Positions 36,520 to 46,630 are shown, numbered from the stretch's first letter. The stretch is 64,000 bases of DNA from Aplidium turbinatum (GCA_918807975.1 OU964925.1:5680798-5744797); one strand, 5' to 3'. The notes: generated by a model not told the origin, from the letters alone. Translations and numbers: made by a program.

Positions 36520-36881
36520 CAGTGCTGTATTCGTAAAAAAAGCACAGGGCATACTGCCAGATTTGCCAAAATGATAAATAATACACAACTTGCAAAATAC
36601 CGGTACTAATCTTTATTCTACCATAACATGAATTATCAAGATCAAAATTGGACGAAAGGTACAAAATTGTTTATTTTTCTATGAATACATTCCGAACAGC
36701 CTGCCGAGAGGAATCTACATCTTTATCCTTATAACAAATTTGGGTTCTAGTAGTTGTCAAGAATCTATCAGTAAGGATAGAATAGGCACTCTCTTTGAAA
36801 AACCAGAGGGTATACTATAGTTGCTCGAAAAAGCAGAGAGTATACTGCGTATACCGCCGTATACCCTCGAATACAGCACTG
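36520..36881. mobile_element. hAT-type MITE with perfect 8-bp target duplication
   Basis: GCTACAAG lies at 36512-36519 and again at 36882-36889. The ends CAGTGCTGTATTCG and CGAATACAGCACTG are perfect 14-bp inverted repeats. Subterminal TATACCCTCG/GTATACTCTC words repeat near the right end. It does not code for a transposase. Confidence 0.85.
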
Positions 36882-37134
36882 GCTACAAGCTAAAACACAA
36901 AACGAAGTATTAGCCTACTTCAAAGCTGCTTGGGCTGTCACCCTTCATGCAGCATGTAAGTCGATTATAGTTTGCAGAGAGAGCTACAGTAAACCTTATG
37001 TTAACGTGACAATACAAAGCAATTTCTGGCGAGATCACTTCCAGTTCATGGTAAACCTGTTGGTCTGGGCGAGCGATTTAGTTCAATCGTCAGTTGTATG
37101 TAAATTGCACCACGTGGGCTACAGTTGAGAGTAT

Positions 37135-37220
37135 CCAGCCAAGAAAGGTTTCAGTTTTTACATCGTTTCAACGTCGCTAGATGTTTTTTAAATACAAAAG
37201 TTACGTTTATTTGCTGAGTG
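37135..37220. repeat. PAL copy
   Basis: CCAGCCAAGAAAGGTTTCAG, TTTACATCGTTTCAACGTCG, ATACAAAAGTTACG, TTTGCTGAG. The right half is changed. Confidence 0.6.
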
Positions 37221-37425
37221 CTTGGAATTGGCTCTCACTGCTTTCGTTTTTTTTTGTAGTGTGCAACTAATGACCTAGATAGCAAATTTATACTTGACTG
37301 GACGGCAAAAGGCCGATTTTGCTAGCTCGGTAAAATTTGAAAACATGCTTTGAAAGTCCGGTTGTCTCGAAATTGGAAAGTCGCTCAATTGTCAATACAG
37401 GCTATCAGCACAACACTATTCTTTG

Positions 37426-37519
37426 TCCAGCCAGCAAAAGTTCCTTGTTGACTACAATACTACATTACAACGTTGTAAGACGTTAAAGCGATGTCAAAAA
37501 GCAACTTCTGCTGGCTGGT
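37426..37519. repeat. PAL copy with intact terminal words
   Basis: The ends TCCAGCCAGCAAAAGTTCC and GCAACTTCTGCTGGCTGG pair well. The centre is ACATTACAACGTTGTAAGACG. Confidence 0.75.
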
Positions 37520-37879
37520 ATATAATTCATGCACCGACTCCACTGATAACACATTGCAAAACTCTTGAGGTGTACTTCAGTTTCGAAAACAACGCTGCTA
37601 AACGTTGAAATGATGCAAAATACAAACGTTTGTTAGCTCGGTTGCTGTGAACCTGTGATAGTGCAACAGGTGGAACCGATTACATCATGTAGCGCAGGGA
37701 CCTCAGAATACCGTAGCGTTACCAGCGTATGTTGTCAGTGAATTTGACTTGCAGCGTTGAAGCCACGCTTGTAGCCTACTTTACTTATTCGACTCGGCTG
37801 CGCCGTTTTGTGGTTGCATTAACAGTACTTTGTAAAGCGTTAAGAGCAACGTACCTGCAATACATAGGATGCAACATGC

Positions 37880-38610
37880 AACCAGTGTCTGGTTTTGAAT
37901 CTTTATCCTCGGACTGACAAAGCCTTGATAGGTTATTCCTGGTAGTTTCGCACAGTGGCGTAGCCAAGGGAGGGTTTTGGGGGTTACAACCCCCCCTTTG
38001 GCACGCGTGTGACGTCACGATATTGACAATGATGCTTTCAGTCTAAAAGAAATTGCTTAATTTTAAACAAAATTGCATTGAAAGAGCAAGTTTTGCCAAT
38101 ACCAAACATCTCAGCCAGGAATTAGCAACAAGAAAACATAGAGACTTAGCTTTATTTCCGAAAAATGCCGAAGAAAACATGATCTTATCCTTTTGCTATG
38201 CCACCAGACACCACCATTTTACAGGAATATTCGTAACTACATTTTTGTTGAAAATGCTCTCAGAATGCACCAAATTCAAAGTAATTTTTCAAAATTTTCT
38301 GGGGGAGGACCCCCAGCCGTTGGGTCGTCAAAACCCCCCATTTCAAAATTCCTGGCTACACTACTGGACTTTCGCGTACTTGTAGAAGTAGACTGTAGAG
38401 GCTCTTAACGCAAGGCAGGTTATCGAGATTGGCAGAGTGAAGTTTTCCGATTGTTGAAGTGTTGTTGCCGTGGAATTATTCCATTCATTAGGTACCGCTG
38501 AATGGAGAGCAGTCCTTAACGTGCGTTGCTCAAGCGCACACCCCGAGAGTCGAACCAGCGCCGCTTGATTGTGAGCCAGGCGCGTAACGACTGAGCTAAC
38601 GGGGCGGACA
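37880..38610 (-). mobile_element. tRNA-derived SINE, family A, split by a DNA element
   Basis: The - strand 5' part lies at the right: GTCCGCCCCGTTAGCTCAGT near 38610, GCGGCGCTGGTTCGACTCTC (a good B box), then the family body down to 38367. It resumes at 37952 and continues to 37880 with GGCTTTGTCAGTCCGAGGAT. Between lies the inserted element 37953-38366. The uninterrupted copy at 16321-16620 shows the original order. The A and B boxes here are closer to a tRNA than in the other copies. Confidence 0.8.
37953..38366. mobile_element. DNA element inserted into the SINE
   Basis: The ends CAGTGGCGTAGCCAAGG and (on the - strand) CAGTAGTGTAGCCAGG are inverted repeats. TTTCGCA precedes it and TTTCGCG follows three bases after it, a likely target duplication of about 7-8 bp. 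The interior has C-runs (AACCCCCCC, GGACCCCCAG) and shares an inverted stretch with the element at 38784-39263. Confidence 0.65.
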
Positions 38611-38783
38611 GCGTTCCCTGTGAGGTGTGCAACTGCGCGGTAACATTAGCGACTCTCCAAATATTAAAGTAAAAATAACAGATGTTTTTAAAGCGTGGTT
38701 TTAAATTCGTGATTGAAGTCTATTAAAGGGATGTGAGGATTTGTAAAATCAGCGATTTGTAAAACCGCGCGTTGTACGTGGCC

Positions 38784-39263
38784 GCATAGCCGTAGGAGAG
38801 TAAAACATTTTTGGGGGGCAAACAAAATTTACCCAAGTTTTGTCTTTGCAAAAATACTTTCAAAAACGCAACATTGCTCACAATCTCTGAGGTGGTGTGT
38901 AATTTAATACAGGAGTCGGGAACCTTTAACTGAAAATGAGAAAAACATCGAAAAGTCTGGGGACCTCCCCCAGAAAAATTTGAATAAATGCATTTGATTT
39001 GGTGCATTCTGAGCGTATTTTTAACTTGAAGTTGTAATAAAAAGTTGAGATAAAATTTTTTGGGAGCCAGCCCAGATGCCATCACAAAGAGCCATATGCG
39101 TCTCGCGAGCCAAGGGTTCCCAACCCCTGGTGAGATTATAACAATTATGTAAAGTTTGTAAACTGGTGAGATGTCGGAACATCATGGTAAGATCAATTTT
39201 GCCCAAATTCGCAACGTTTTTCTTTCAGCGGGAGAGCGACCCCCCCATCTCCTACGGCTATGC
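38784..39263. mobile_element. Related DNA element with 16-bp perfect inverted ends
   Basis: GCATAGCCGTAGGAGA at 38784-38799 and TCTCCTACGGCTATGC at 39248-39263 are perfect inverted repeats. The interior around 38960-39015 (CTGGGGACCTCCCCCAG, GGTGCATTCTGAG) matches, inverted, the stretch near 38255-38310. A possible hAT miniature sits inside: CAGGAGTCGGGAACC at about 38916 and, on the - strand, CAGGGGTTGGGAACC near 39131. Confidence 0.6.
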
Positions 39264-40915
39264 GTGGCCGCATACGCGTGGTGCAACTGCGCCGCGCGAG
39301 CACCGCGCGGAATTTTAGCTGTGTGAACCTCGCCGCGCGGGCACACACATGTTATCTGCCGACACCATTATTGAATTTTTTTTTTTGATCTGGCAACGCT
39401 ATTAGGCTATTTGTGTCAGTTTGCAAGCGTTGTGTGTGAAAGATGTCACTTTTCAGCAACTATTCAACATATTATTTCATTCAAAGGCAAAACTTTGATT
39501 ATTTTTTGCAGACAATCAAATTGACTCAAGTTTTTAAAGTAGGTAATTATAAGCTAGTGGCAAGAATATAGGCTACTAGAGTGATTTTTATGATGACGAA
39601 CCGAATGGATTTGACAAACGGTGGTGGAATACCCTTGTGGCAAAAATTAGTGATGCAATATTGATGAGCCCAGCTTGGTGGGCGAACACAGTGTCTAGCG
39701 CTGTCAATTTTTGCTACAAATCGGCTGTCGAGAAACATATAGTTGTTAGTTGATTAAATGGTCTAAAATCTAAATGGCTAGTGTAGCGCCAGAGAGCTCT
39801 GTCGTCTCTGACGTCACACGTACACGTCACTAGAATCTTCCAGAAGACTCCGCCTTGAGCGCATAACTGCACGTCTCGGGAATTCAATTCAGCAATCGGG
39901 AATTCAACTTCTGTAATCAACGTCACTATGCCGAATTCCTACCTTGGTTCATCGTTATGTAGAATTGCAGTCGTGTTGCGTTGTGTGATCATATGTAAAA
40001 CTCGCAATCTCACACTAGTACCTTCTTAAAGAAGTTAAGCTCATGATTTTAAATCAATCAGTCGTTTGCTATGTGAAAATCAATCAGTCGTTTGCTACGT
40101 GAAATTTAGTCTTTTGTAGAGTTCTACAACATGTAAAAATCAGAGTGTGTTAAGTTTTTGCTATGTGAAAATCAATAGTTTGTTGAGTTTTTGTTCAATA
40201 TGAAAAGTCGGTTCTTTCAATATGGAAATCAGTTGAATGCAATATCAAAAGTCAGAACTTAAAACCAGTATCAAGAAATCAGTCTTGGTAATTCTAAAGC
40301 AATATATCAGTTTCGTTGTTGCTACCGTTTTCTATTTTTGGCACTGCCAGGATGACGTTTGGATCAGTTTATTGTTAATGTAGCAGCGACGACATTTCGT
40401 ATCCAGTTGTTGGTGGTGGAGCTTTAACATTCCGGTGTTTTCCTTTACTTTCTGTGTTGCTGGATCGAAGATTAAAAACTATAAACAATTACGTTGTGAG
40501 CAAGCATTGATCTTCTGAGTTGAGTTAGTAAACAATACAGCAGCTAATCGACCTCGTGTCCTATCATTCCTTGCCGACTTTGCCCAGGAATGTTGCCATC
40601 CCACTGATGGCTGTGTATGGGTGGACATGCTGAAAGCAGCGTCCGCTACAGCTAGCATGGAAGCTACACCGTTATGGTTAGCGAACCGCAGGTTGTACTA
40701 GTGAGTGCTCACTGCTCAGCATTGTGCTGACGGCCAGGAAGAACGCTCCCTTCTTCACAATTTATCAATATCATTATATTTAGGACGCGTTAGACAGATC
40801 GATGTGGAGGTAGGGTGTGAGTGAAGGCGATTGCGGCACTTGGAGGTGAATCCGGCCACCCTCGGTAACGGGGACCACCGGATTAAAACTGGACTACCAT
40901 ATTTAATTATTTATA
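39264..40915. other. No gene; GC-rich patches of unknown nature
   Basis: GCGCGC-rich sequence lies at about 39270-39350. From about 40040 to 40290 a phrase like ATCAATCAGTCGTTTGCTA recurs in drifting copies. From 40560 to 40910 the composition is richer in GC and ends GTAACGGGGACCACCGGATT; it may be the 3' part of a retroposon. No coding sequence was recognised. Confidence 0.35.
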
Positions 40916-41105
40916 TAGTAACTTTAGCGGGTTTAGCATACTTTATTTCACACAAAAAGTAACATAATTAAAATAAAATAAACTCAAACGTTTTCGACAC
41001 ATACGGTCGTACGTGTGTCCTCACCAGGAATTAAATCTGCAATACATAAAATGAAAAATCGTAAGATAAATTTGACTATGCACTGTAACTGTAACGACAC
41101 TCTGG
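40916..41105 (-). repeat. Left (inverted) Penelope-like tail
   Basis: On the - strand it reads ATTTAATTCCTGGTGAGG, ACACACGTACG hairpin, GTCGAAAACGTTTGAG and ends AACCCGCTAAAGTTACTA. The core has CTGGTGAG where the other two copies have CTGATGAG. Confidence 0.75.
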
Positions 41106-41290
41106 ACCAGGGGTCACCAAACTACGGCACGCGAACTGATATCATTCGGCCCGCCATGTGCTGCGGAAATAACAGCTGCACTACAACTGTTAAGGAAAAA
41201 AGTTACCTAACTTTTTGTGAAGGACTGACGTTGCTGTTTATCATTAGGCCACTACAAATGTCACATAAAAATTTCTTATCGGTATAGCTA
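41106..41290. mobile_element. End fragment of a hAT element
   Basis: It begins CCAGGGGTCACCAAACTACGG directly at the inner border of the left tail. CAGGGGTCACCAA is the same terminal motif as the hAT element at 49912-51122, and GGCCCGCCATG resembles its subterminal block. The opposite end was not found. Confidence 0.5.
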
Positions 41291-41320
41291 GGTTTTTCGC
41301 AAAACTTGTTGAATCTTTTC

Positions 41321-41512
41321 CTAGAAAGGGTATAGGCCTAGCCTACTAATAAAATAATTAAAATCTACTTCTTCAGGCGTGTCTTTTGGTTCATCAGCAA
41401 TGAAGGTGTTTAAGACTTTATTGAAAAATTGAGAAGGATATTCATTTAAATGAAACATGTTTTTTAATTTCTTTCTGAAACAACTGATCATCAGAACACA
41501 CCAAACGAGCAA
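41321..41512 (-). pseudogene. Penelope-like linker-domain remnant
   Basis: The - strand frame includes LKNMFHLNEYPSQFFNKVLN, a pattern that I know from the region between reverse transcriptase and GIY-YIG domain of Penelope-like proteins (basic helix, Y/N-YP, F.NK). It is inverted relative to the GIY-YIG segment only about 40 bp away. This is a fragment of about 60 residues. Confidence 0.55.
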
Positions 41513-41549
41513 GAGATAACAGACACAAGATTAATGTGACATTCATCCT

Positions 41550-41921
41550 GTGTATAAAACTTTTAAAGTGCACCAATATTTTCAACTGAAGTCGTCTACC
41601 CCCTTTGCTCTTTCTTCGAATGTTGTGTATAAATTTAGTTGTTTGCGTGACGCAAACCAGACATACATTGGTATGTCAACCAGACATTTGTTGACAAGGG
41701 CCGGGGAGCACTTAAACCCAAACCTAACAACTAAAAGTGCAATTAAAGAGCACATTGCCTCTTGTAAAACCTGCACTGGCAATGTTTCAATCGACCAATT
41801 TAAAATCATCTCCCGAGGCAGATCTGATTTTCAGACTAAGATCATGGAAGCCTTAAGACTCAAACGTAACAATCCATCTCTCAATCGGCAGTTATTCGCC
41901 TGTGGCTCATCATTCCTTTAG
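41550..41921 (+). pseudogene. GIY-YIG endonuclease domain of a Penelope-like element
   Basis: The 123-residue frame contains VVYKFSCLRD (the GIY position, usually VYK in these elements), then YIGMSTRHLLTRAGEH (YIG motif and the catalytic Arg region), SAIKEHIASC, and a C-terminal helix ending MEALRLKRNNPSLNRQL. This is the order of the Penelope GIY-YIG nuclease, which nicks target DNA for priming. The rest of the polyprotein is missing. I infer a dead fragment, although the domain itself reads open. Confidence 0.8.
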
Positions 41922-42300
41922 TGTGTGTTCTAATTGTTTTGTGGTTATTTTTATCTTACGTTATATTTAACGTATAAGGATAGTTTATATTTAAGTATAA
42001 GAATGGTTTGTTATAAGTTGAATTAAGATGTAGGCTGTCTAACTGCATGATGAAATTTCTATCTATCTAATTTGGCTATCTGACTCCATGAAATAATTTC
42101 CACACAATTGTTATTCAAATTATAATTTTAAGTTATCAGAAGGTGTTCATATAATATTGTAGGTCTCTAACGCAATTTGAATTTATACATTACAAAATAG
42201 TGAAATTACAGAACAGGAAAACATTATTGAAATTACGGAACAGGGAAACATTATTACAAATCATTACATTTTTAGCTAACCAATCAATTTAATGTTTTCT

Positions 42301-42600
42301 GAGAGCTGAACTGGTCTAACTGGGCTGGTTTGATGTGAGCTAGTCCGATTTGATAGAGCTCGTCCGATTTGATAGAGCTCTTTGTCTAATTGAGCTGGTT
42401 TGATGTGATAGAGCTAGTCCGATTTGATAGAGCTCGTCCGATTTGATAGAGCTCGTCCGATTTGATAGAGCTCTTTGTCTAATTGAGCTGGTTTGATGTG
42501 ATAGAGCTATTTGTCTAATTGAGCTGGTTTGATGTGATAGAGCTCGTCCGATTTTATAGAGCTGGTTTCGTGTGAGCTCGTCCGATTTGATAGAGCTCTC
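42301..42600. repeat. Minisatellite, TAGAGCTCGTCCGATTTGA units
   Basis: About 300 bp of interleaved units of 17-23 bp based on GTCCGATTTGATAGAGCT and GAGCTGGTTTGATGTGA. Higher-order blocks (TTTGTCTAATTGAGCTGG) recur about every 80-100 bp. It lies in the non-coding 3' part of the Penelope-like element. Confidence 0.9.
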
Positions 42601-42841
42601 GTCAAAGGGCGAACAAACCCTTTTATTTTCTGTTTCCTTTTTTCTATTTACTTCGGGAGCAGTTTACATGGAAAATTACAGAAACTTTAGTAAAAGGCAG
42701 GAAAACTTATACAGTATGTTGAAATAATGGATCGCTACAGTTTGTCCAATGCCTGTAGTCTACACCTCACGTGATCTGTTTCCCACCGCATAATTTACTC
42801 GCAATCTTTCTCGTATCATTTGTTCAGTTTGTGCTTTTAGT

Positions 42842-43018
42842 CCAGAGAGTCGTTACAGTGCATAGTCAAATTTATCTTATGATTTTCCATTTTTTGTATT
42901 GCAGATTTAATTCCTGATGAGGACACACGCACGTGTCGAAAACGTTTGAGTTTATTTTAATTATGTTATATTTTGTGTGAAATAAAGTACCGGTATGCTA
43001 AACCCGCTAAAGTTACTA
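42842..43018 (+). repeat. Right Penelope-like tail with hammerhead-like core
   Basis: GATTTAATTCCTGATGAG, GACAC-loop-GTGTC hairpin, then GAAAACGTTTGAG, ending CTAAACCCGCTAAAGTTAC. CTGATGAG and GAAA enclosing a stem are the conserved core of the hammerhead ribozyme, reported in the literature for Penelope-like terminal repeats. Stem I and the cleavage site are not clear to the eye, so activity is not claimed. Confidence 0.7.
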
Positions 43019-43462
43019 TGTTTTATTTCTCTATGGTTCAACAAAGCAAACTCTCTACCAAAGCTTTAACTATTTATGTCTTAGAAATGAAAAACTTGAA
43101 CACAACGTTTGTCATAAAGTTGTTCTAATCTAAACAGTGTTGGATTAACGTCGATATCCTTCTTGTTTCTTGGGAGAGTTTCATCCACTGCTGTACAAAG
43201 TTGTAGGCTATTGCTATCGTCAGTAAGTTTCCAGCAGTGATATTAAAATTGAAGGTAATCCACTTTTAGAGGGCGATTTTAAAGTCTAAAATTAGTTGGT
43301 TACATTTTTTTCGGATCTGACACACTGCGTGTCCCAAGGCTGCTGGAAACCAAACCACTGTAGACTACTTGGAAACGGAACTACGTTTTCGAAGTACTTC
43401 GACTGGCTTTGTTATTTATGAAGGTTCGTGAAGGAAAGTGCACAGCATTTGCTCTCATATGT

Positions 43463-43468
43463 TTTATT
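43463..43468 (-). terminator. Poly(A) signal of DEPDC5, almost touching the stop codon
   Basis: AATAAA on the - strand begins four bases after the TAA stop at 43475-43473. Sequence just downstream has TGAGAGC and TGCTGTGCAC. If it is used, the 3' UTR would be about 20-35 bases. Confidence 0.6.
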
Positions 43469-43472
43469 TACT

Positions 43473-46400
43473 TTAGTAGGAAGTTATAAAATTTTCAAAA
43501 ATATTAAATAAACGCAAATCTGAATTCGAGCAAAATTGAACGAAATCTCTTTCCAAGTCCGCTGGAGGGCAGTCGTCAAGTGCAGCAGTTCTCCATCGTT
43601 TAGTCTGCATGTAATTAAAAGACCAGTAAAATCCGGTTCCATCCAGTTCTGCTTGAGTGACAGCAAATCCTGCTTCAAAGCAATTCGGGGTTGAAGGTCG
43701 CGATGCATGGTCCCCTAGGTTATGGCCCACCCTAGACTTGAAACTGACCGAATTCCTTTGAACGGTCCGTGAATGGATGGGTATTTGGGCCAGGACTTGG
43801 CCCGTACAATGAATGTAATTTTGGGGCACTGAATTGTGTTTTGATTGGTCAATACCTTCGTCATGCGACAAATCTCGAAGAAATCCAAACCTAGAAAAAA
43901 GAATGATGCAATTAGCAAATGAACTGATGTTGAGAAGTTAACTCACCTAAATTGCCATTTGTAAAGTTGCGCCATCGCCAATAGAACCAGCTAAATGCAT
44001 TTAATTTAATACCCTGTGTACCTTCTGCAGTGTACCTTTCTGCAGACTGAGGAGGCTGGAAGGCCGAAACGGTGTGCAGTGTGCACTATCTGCAGTAATT
44101 TAATCTTAAATGTTTTAAGTACAGTAGCTAAAAAAATCACGAGCAGGTTACTTGAGCTCTTTCGTCACAACTCACTTCATTAATATCGCTTCCATGAATT
44201 CTATTATCATGTTCCTGTATATGTCCCCGTTTTGCTTGTATTCTGTGCATAAAGTCAAAGTGAGGTAAACGCCAGTGTTAAAAAATCAAAGATGCTTCAT
44301 CTGTTCAAAACCACACCAAACGCAGGCCTGGGCTAGATTGAGGCATCCAACAAAAATTCCTGCTCAATTATTTTCCAAATTAATGACAAAAAAAGGAAAA
44401 AGTGCAGTAATTGAGCGACGAAATTATTGTTAGGCCTGGAATACATGTAATCACCGTGCAATGAAACAGAAACTAGCTAGGTGGCTTCCATACAAAAATA
44501 TCAGAGGACCAACCCAACCATGCTTTCCTACTAGTTGTAACGTTCTATAACATTCTATGGCGTTCTATTCTTTTACACCACAACTGATTTAGATTCGTTT
44601 AAGAAAATTTCCAAGTGGGAGAATTGTAGGTTTTCGCTTTCGTTGCGATGCATTGCTTCACAGACCGCTGACCACTACTTCTGCTTCGCTGCAAACGTAT
44701 ATGAAAAATGAATGGTAGCGGAAGAACGAAACAAGTGAAGGTGCAGCTGGTCTAGAACAGCAAGGGGCCCGCGAAAGCAAGGGGTCAAAGATCACCAGGT
44801 CGTCAATATCAAGATAAGTGGGTTAGGAACACGAAGCCTGGAGCAGTAAACTTCATGTTCTGCACTGTGTTTGAAACTTCACAAACCTTGAAACTTCACA
44901 GAAGATTGATCAAGGTCTTTTAGGTTGAGGGGTACAAATAGGGGGCTTCTTAGGGGTCCCGTGACCCCGGTGGAGGGAAACGCAAATGGATCGAGGGGGA
45001 CTGGGCAGAAGTATAGGTCGCATCTTTGAGCTTCTCGGAACCAAGTTTGGAGCTGGGAGGAAGATAGAAGAGTCATTTTAGGAAAACAAATAAAACAGAC
45101 ACAAAAATAAATAATCTTAAGATCCCCTACCACAGTGAATCAAAATGTGATTGAAATGATGTAAAGAAAACATTAAATGTTCCTGGTCCATTAGATGAAG
45201 CCTTAAGACTTGTTTCTAGGTCAAAACTTGACATTGCTTTAAATCAGCAGCGCGCAATCTTTTCCTAGTCGTGAACATAAAGTTTTATTGAACCAAGTTC
45301 TGCAAAATCTCGAGGAGAAACGGCAAATATTCTATAATCGATTTTCAACTGAGTTAATGCTAAAAAGAAATGAGGTGAATTACAAAAAGCAATTTTTTTA
45401 AAGGAGAACCAAACTTATTCTATGAGCGGATAATGCAATAAACGGCGGATTGTTAAGTCTGTTATGTCATTATATTCAACTGTCGTCATATTGAAAATCG
45501 AACGCAACAACAATGTGTTTAGAGAAACTTAGAGAAAGTAATTAAGAACCCATGCTACAAATAAGTATAACCTTATTGAGGGTTAGAATTTCCGTTATAA
45601 TATTATACAGACTGTTTAATGTTTATAAAGTCCTGTTACAATTTCAAAATGTTGACAACTGAAATTGTAACAGGACTTTATGAACATCCTGTATATTATT
45701 TCTTTAAGTGTTGCGCCTGATGAATGTTATCCAACATGAAACCTTAAATATGCCTAAACTTGCCCATGCTAGTTTTGCTGGAATTGGTTCAGCTCAGCTT
45801 GCTGCATTGACCACATTGTTTGCAATTGCTACAATTGATCTCTGCAATTTATTTCCAACACATAATCTATGATTACTCATGTCATTTTGAGTCTAACTGT
45901 GACGTTTGTGCCTACTCCACTCGCAAGTATGGTCCGACGGAATGTATATATACGAAGTCACTAACCAAGTTGAATAAGGAAGTAGCCGTCGCTACCATCC
46001 ACTGAAGTTCGAAGCAGAAGATGAAGGTGTGCATTCCGGCCCTGGTCTCGGAGGAATGCTTTATCTGGCACCACTCAGTCCGGTTGTTACGAAGTTTATT
46101 TTGCAATATCATCTTCACCACCTTGTTCTATGAGGAACAAACACTTATTGATGTAAACTACAACGTCAAGTATTACTACCCCTTTCGTGGTATCCAGGTT
46201 TAGCCCGGTAGTTGAAGATTTAGATTAAACGGACGGGAAAACAAGAAAACCAATCTTCCTGTCCCCTTCAGGCATGGCTTTAAGTGTTCTCCTAAAAATA
46301 CAGCCACACGCTCTAGAGCGGTATCGAACCAGCATCCTTTCGAACATCAAATATTAACTCAGATTCAAACAAGCCACACTTCTATGTTGTGATGCTACTT

Positions 46401-46630
46401 TACCCGCAACGAGGAGTTCAGTTTCTTCGCTTTGGACCCAGCTCTTCTTGGAGTGACATAGAAAGCTCCAGACTTTCCGTGCGGTAAGTCGAGATTGGAG
46501 GATAGATGATGATGATCGCTGTCTTCATCCACGTCGCTCCGTTTGATCGACACCTCAAACCATCGGTTCTGCATCCCGTCAAGAGCCTGATCAACGTAGC
46601 TGTGGTACTGGTAACTGGTGGGATCTTCAA
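43473..46630 (-). CDS. DEPDC5: DEPDC5 C-terminal domain exons (16-20)
   Basis: Exon 16 follows the DEP domain with NRWFEVSIKRSDVDEDSD, then a basic stretch. Exons 17-18 give the conserved HWM/QWM-ATA helix and RSPLFVPLNLKDL. Exon 19 is only 44 bases (LYKWQF) and is tied in by phase to exon 20, which starts RFGFLRDL. Exon 20 ends FENFITSY. Compared with the vertebrate protein, about 12-15 residues are missing between the PLN segment and exon 19, so another tiny exon may have escaped me between 43990 and 44900. Confidence 0.8.

Larger units (their letters stand above)
36890..37879. other. No gene; cluster of PAL copies
   Basis: Copies lie at 37135-37220 and 37426-37519 (listed). Likely shortened versions lie at 37272-37330 (GATAGCAAATTTATAC...GATTTTGCTAGCTCGG) and about 37570-37640. 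Confidence 0.5.
40916..43018. mobile_element. Rearranged Penelope-like element with inverted terminal tails
   Basis: The left tail (40916-41105) and right tail (42842-43018) are inverted copies of about 180 bp. Each contains CTTTAGCGGGTTTAGCATAC (or its complement), a hammerhead-like core and TAAGATAAATTTGACTATG. Between them lie a short hAT end, a - strand remnant of the linker domain, a + strand GIY-YIG domain and a minisatellite. Penelope-like elements are known to have direct or inverted terminal repeats and a reverse transcriptase plus GIY-YIG endonuclease. No reverse transcriptase core was found, so the copy is truncated and cannot move by itself. Confidence 0.75.

Noticed and set aside
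36242-36664. 140-codon open frame on the - strand
   Set aside because: It crosses the border of a hAT miniature with a clean target duplication, so it cannot be an old conserved gene.
39784-40570. Possible solo LTR (starts TGTAGCGCCAGAGAG)
   Set aside because: No matching end, no second copy and no primer-binding or purine tract could be identified.
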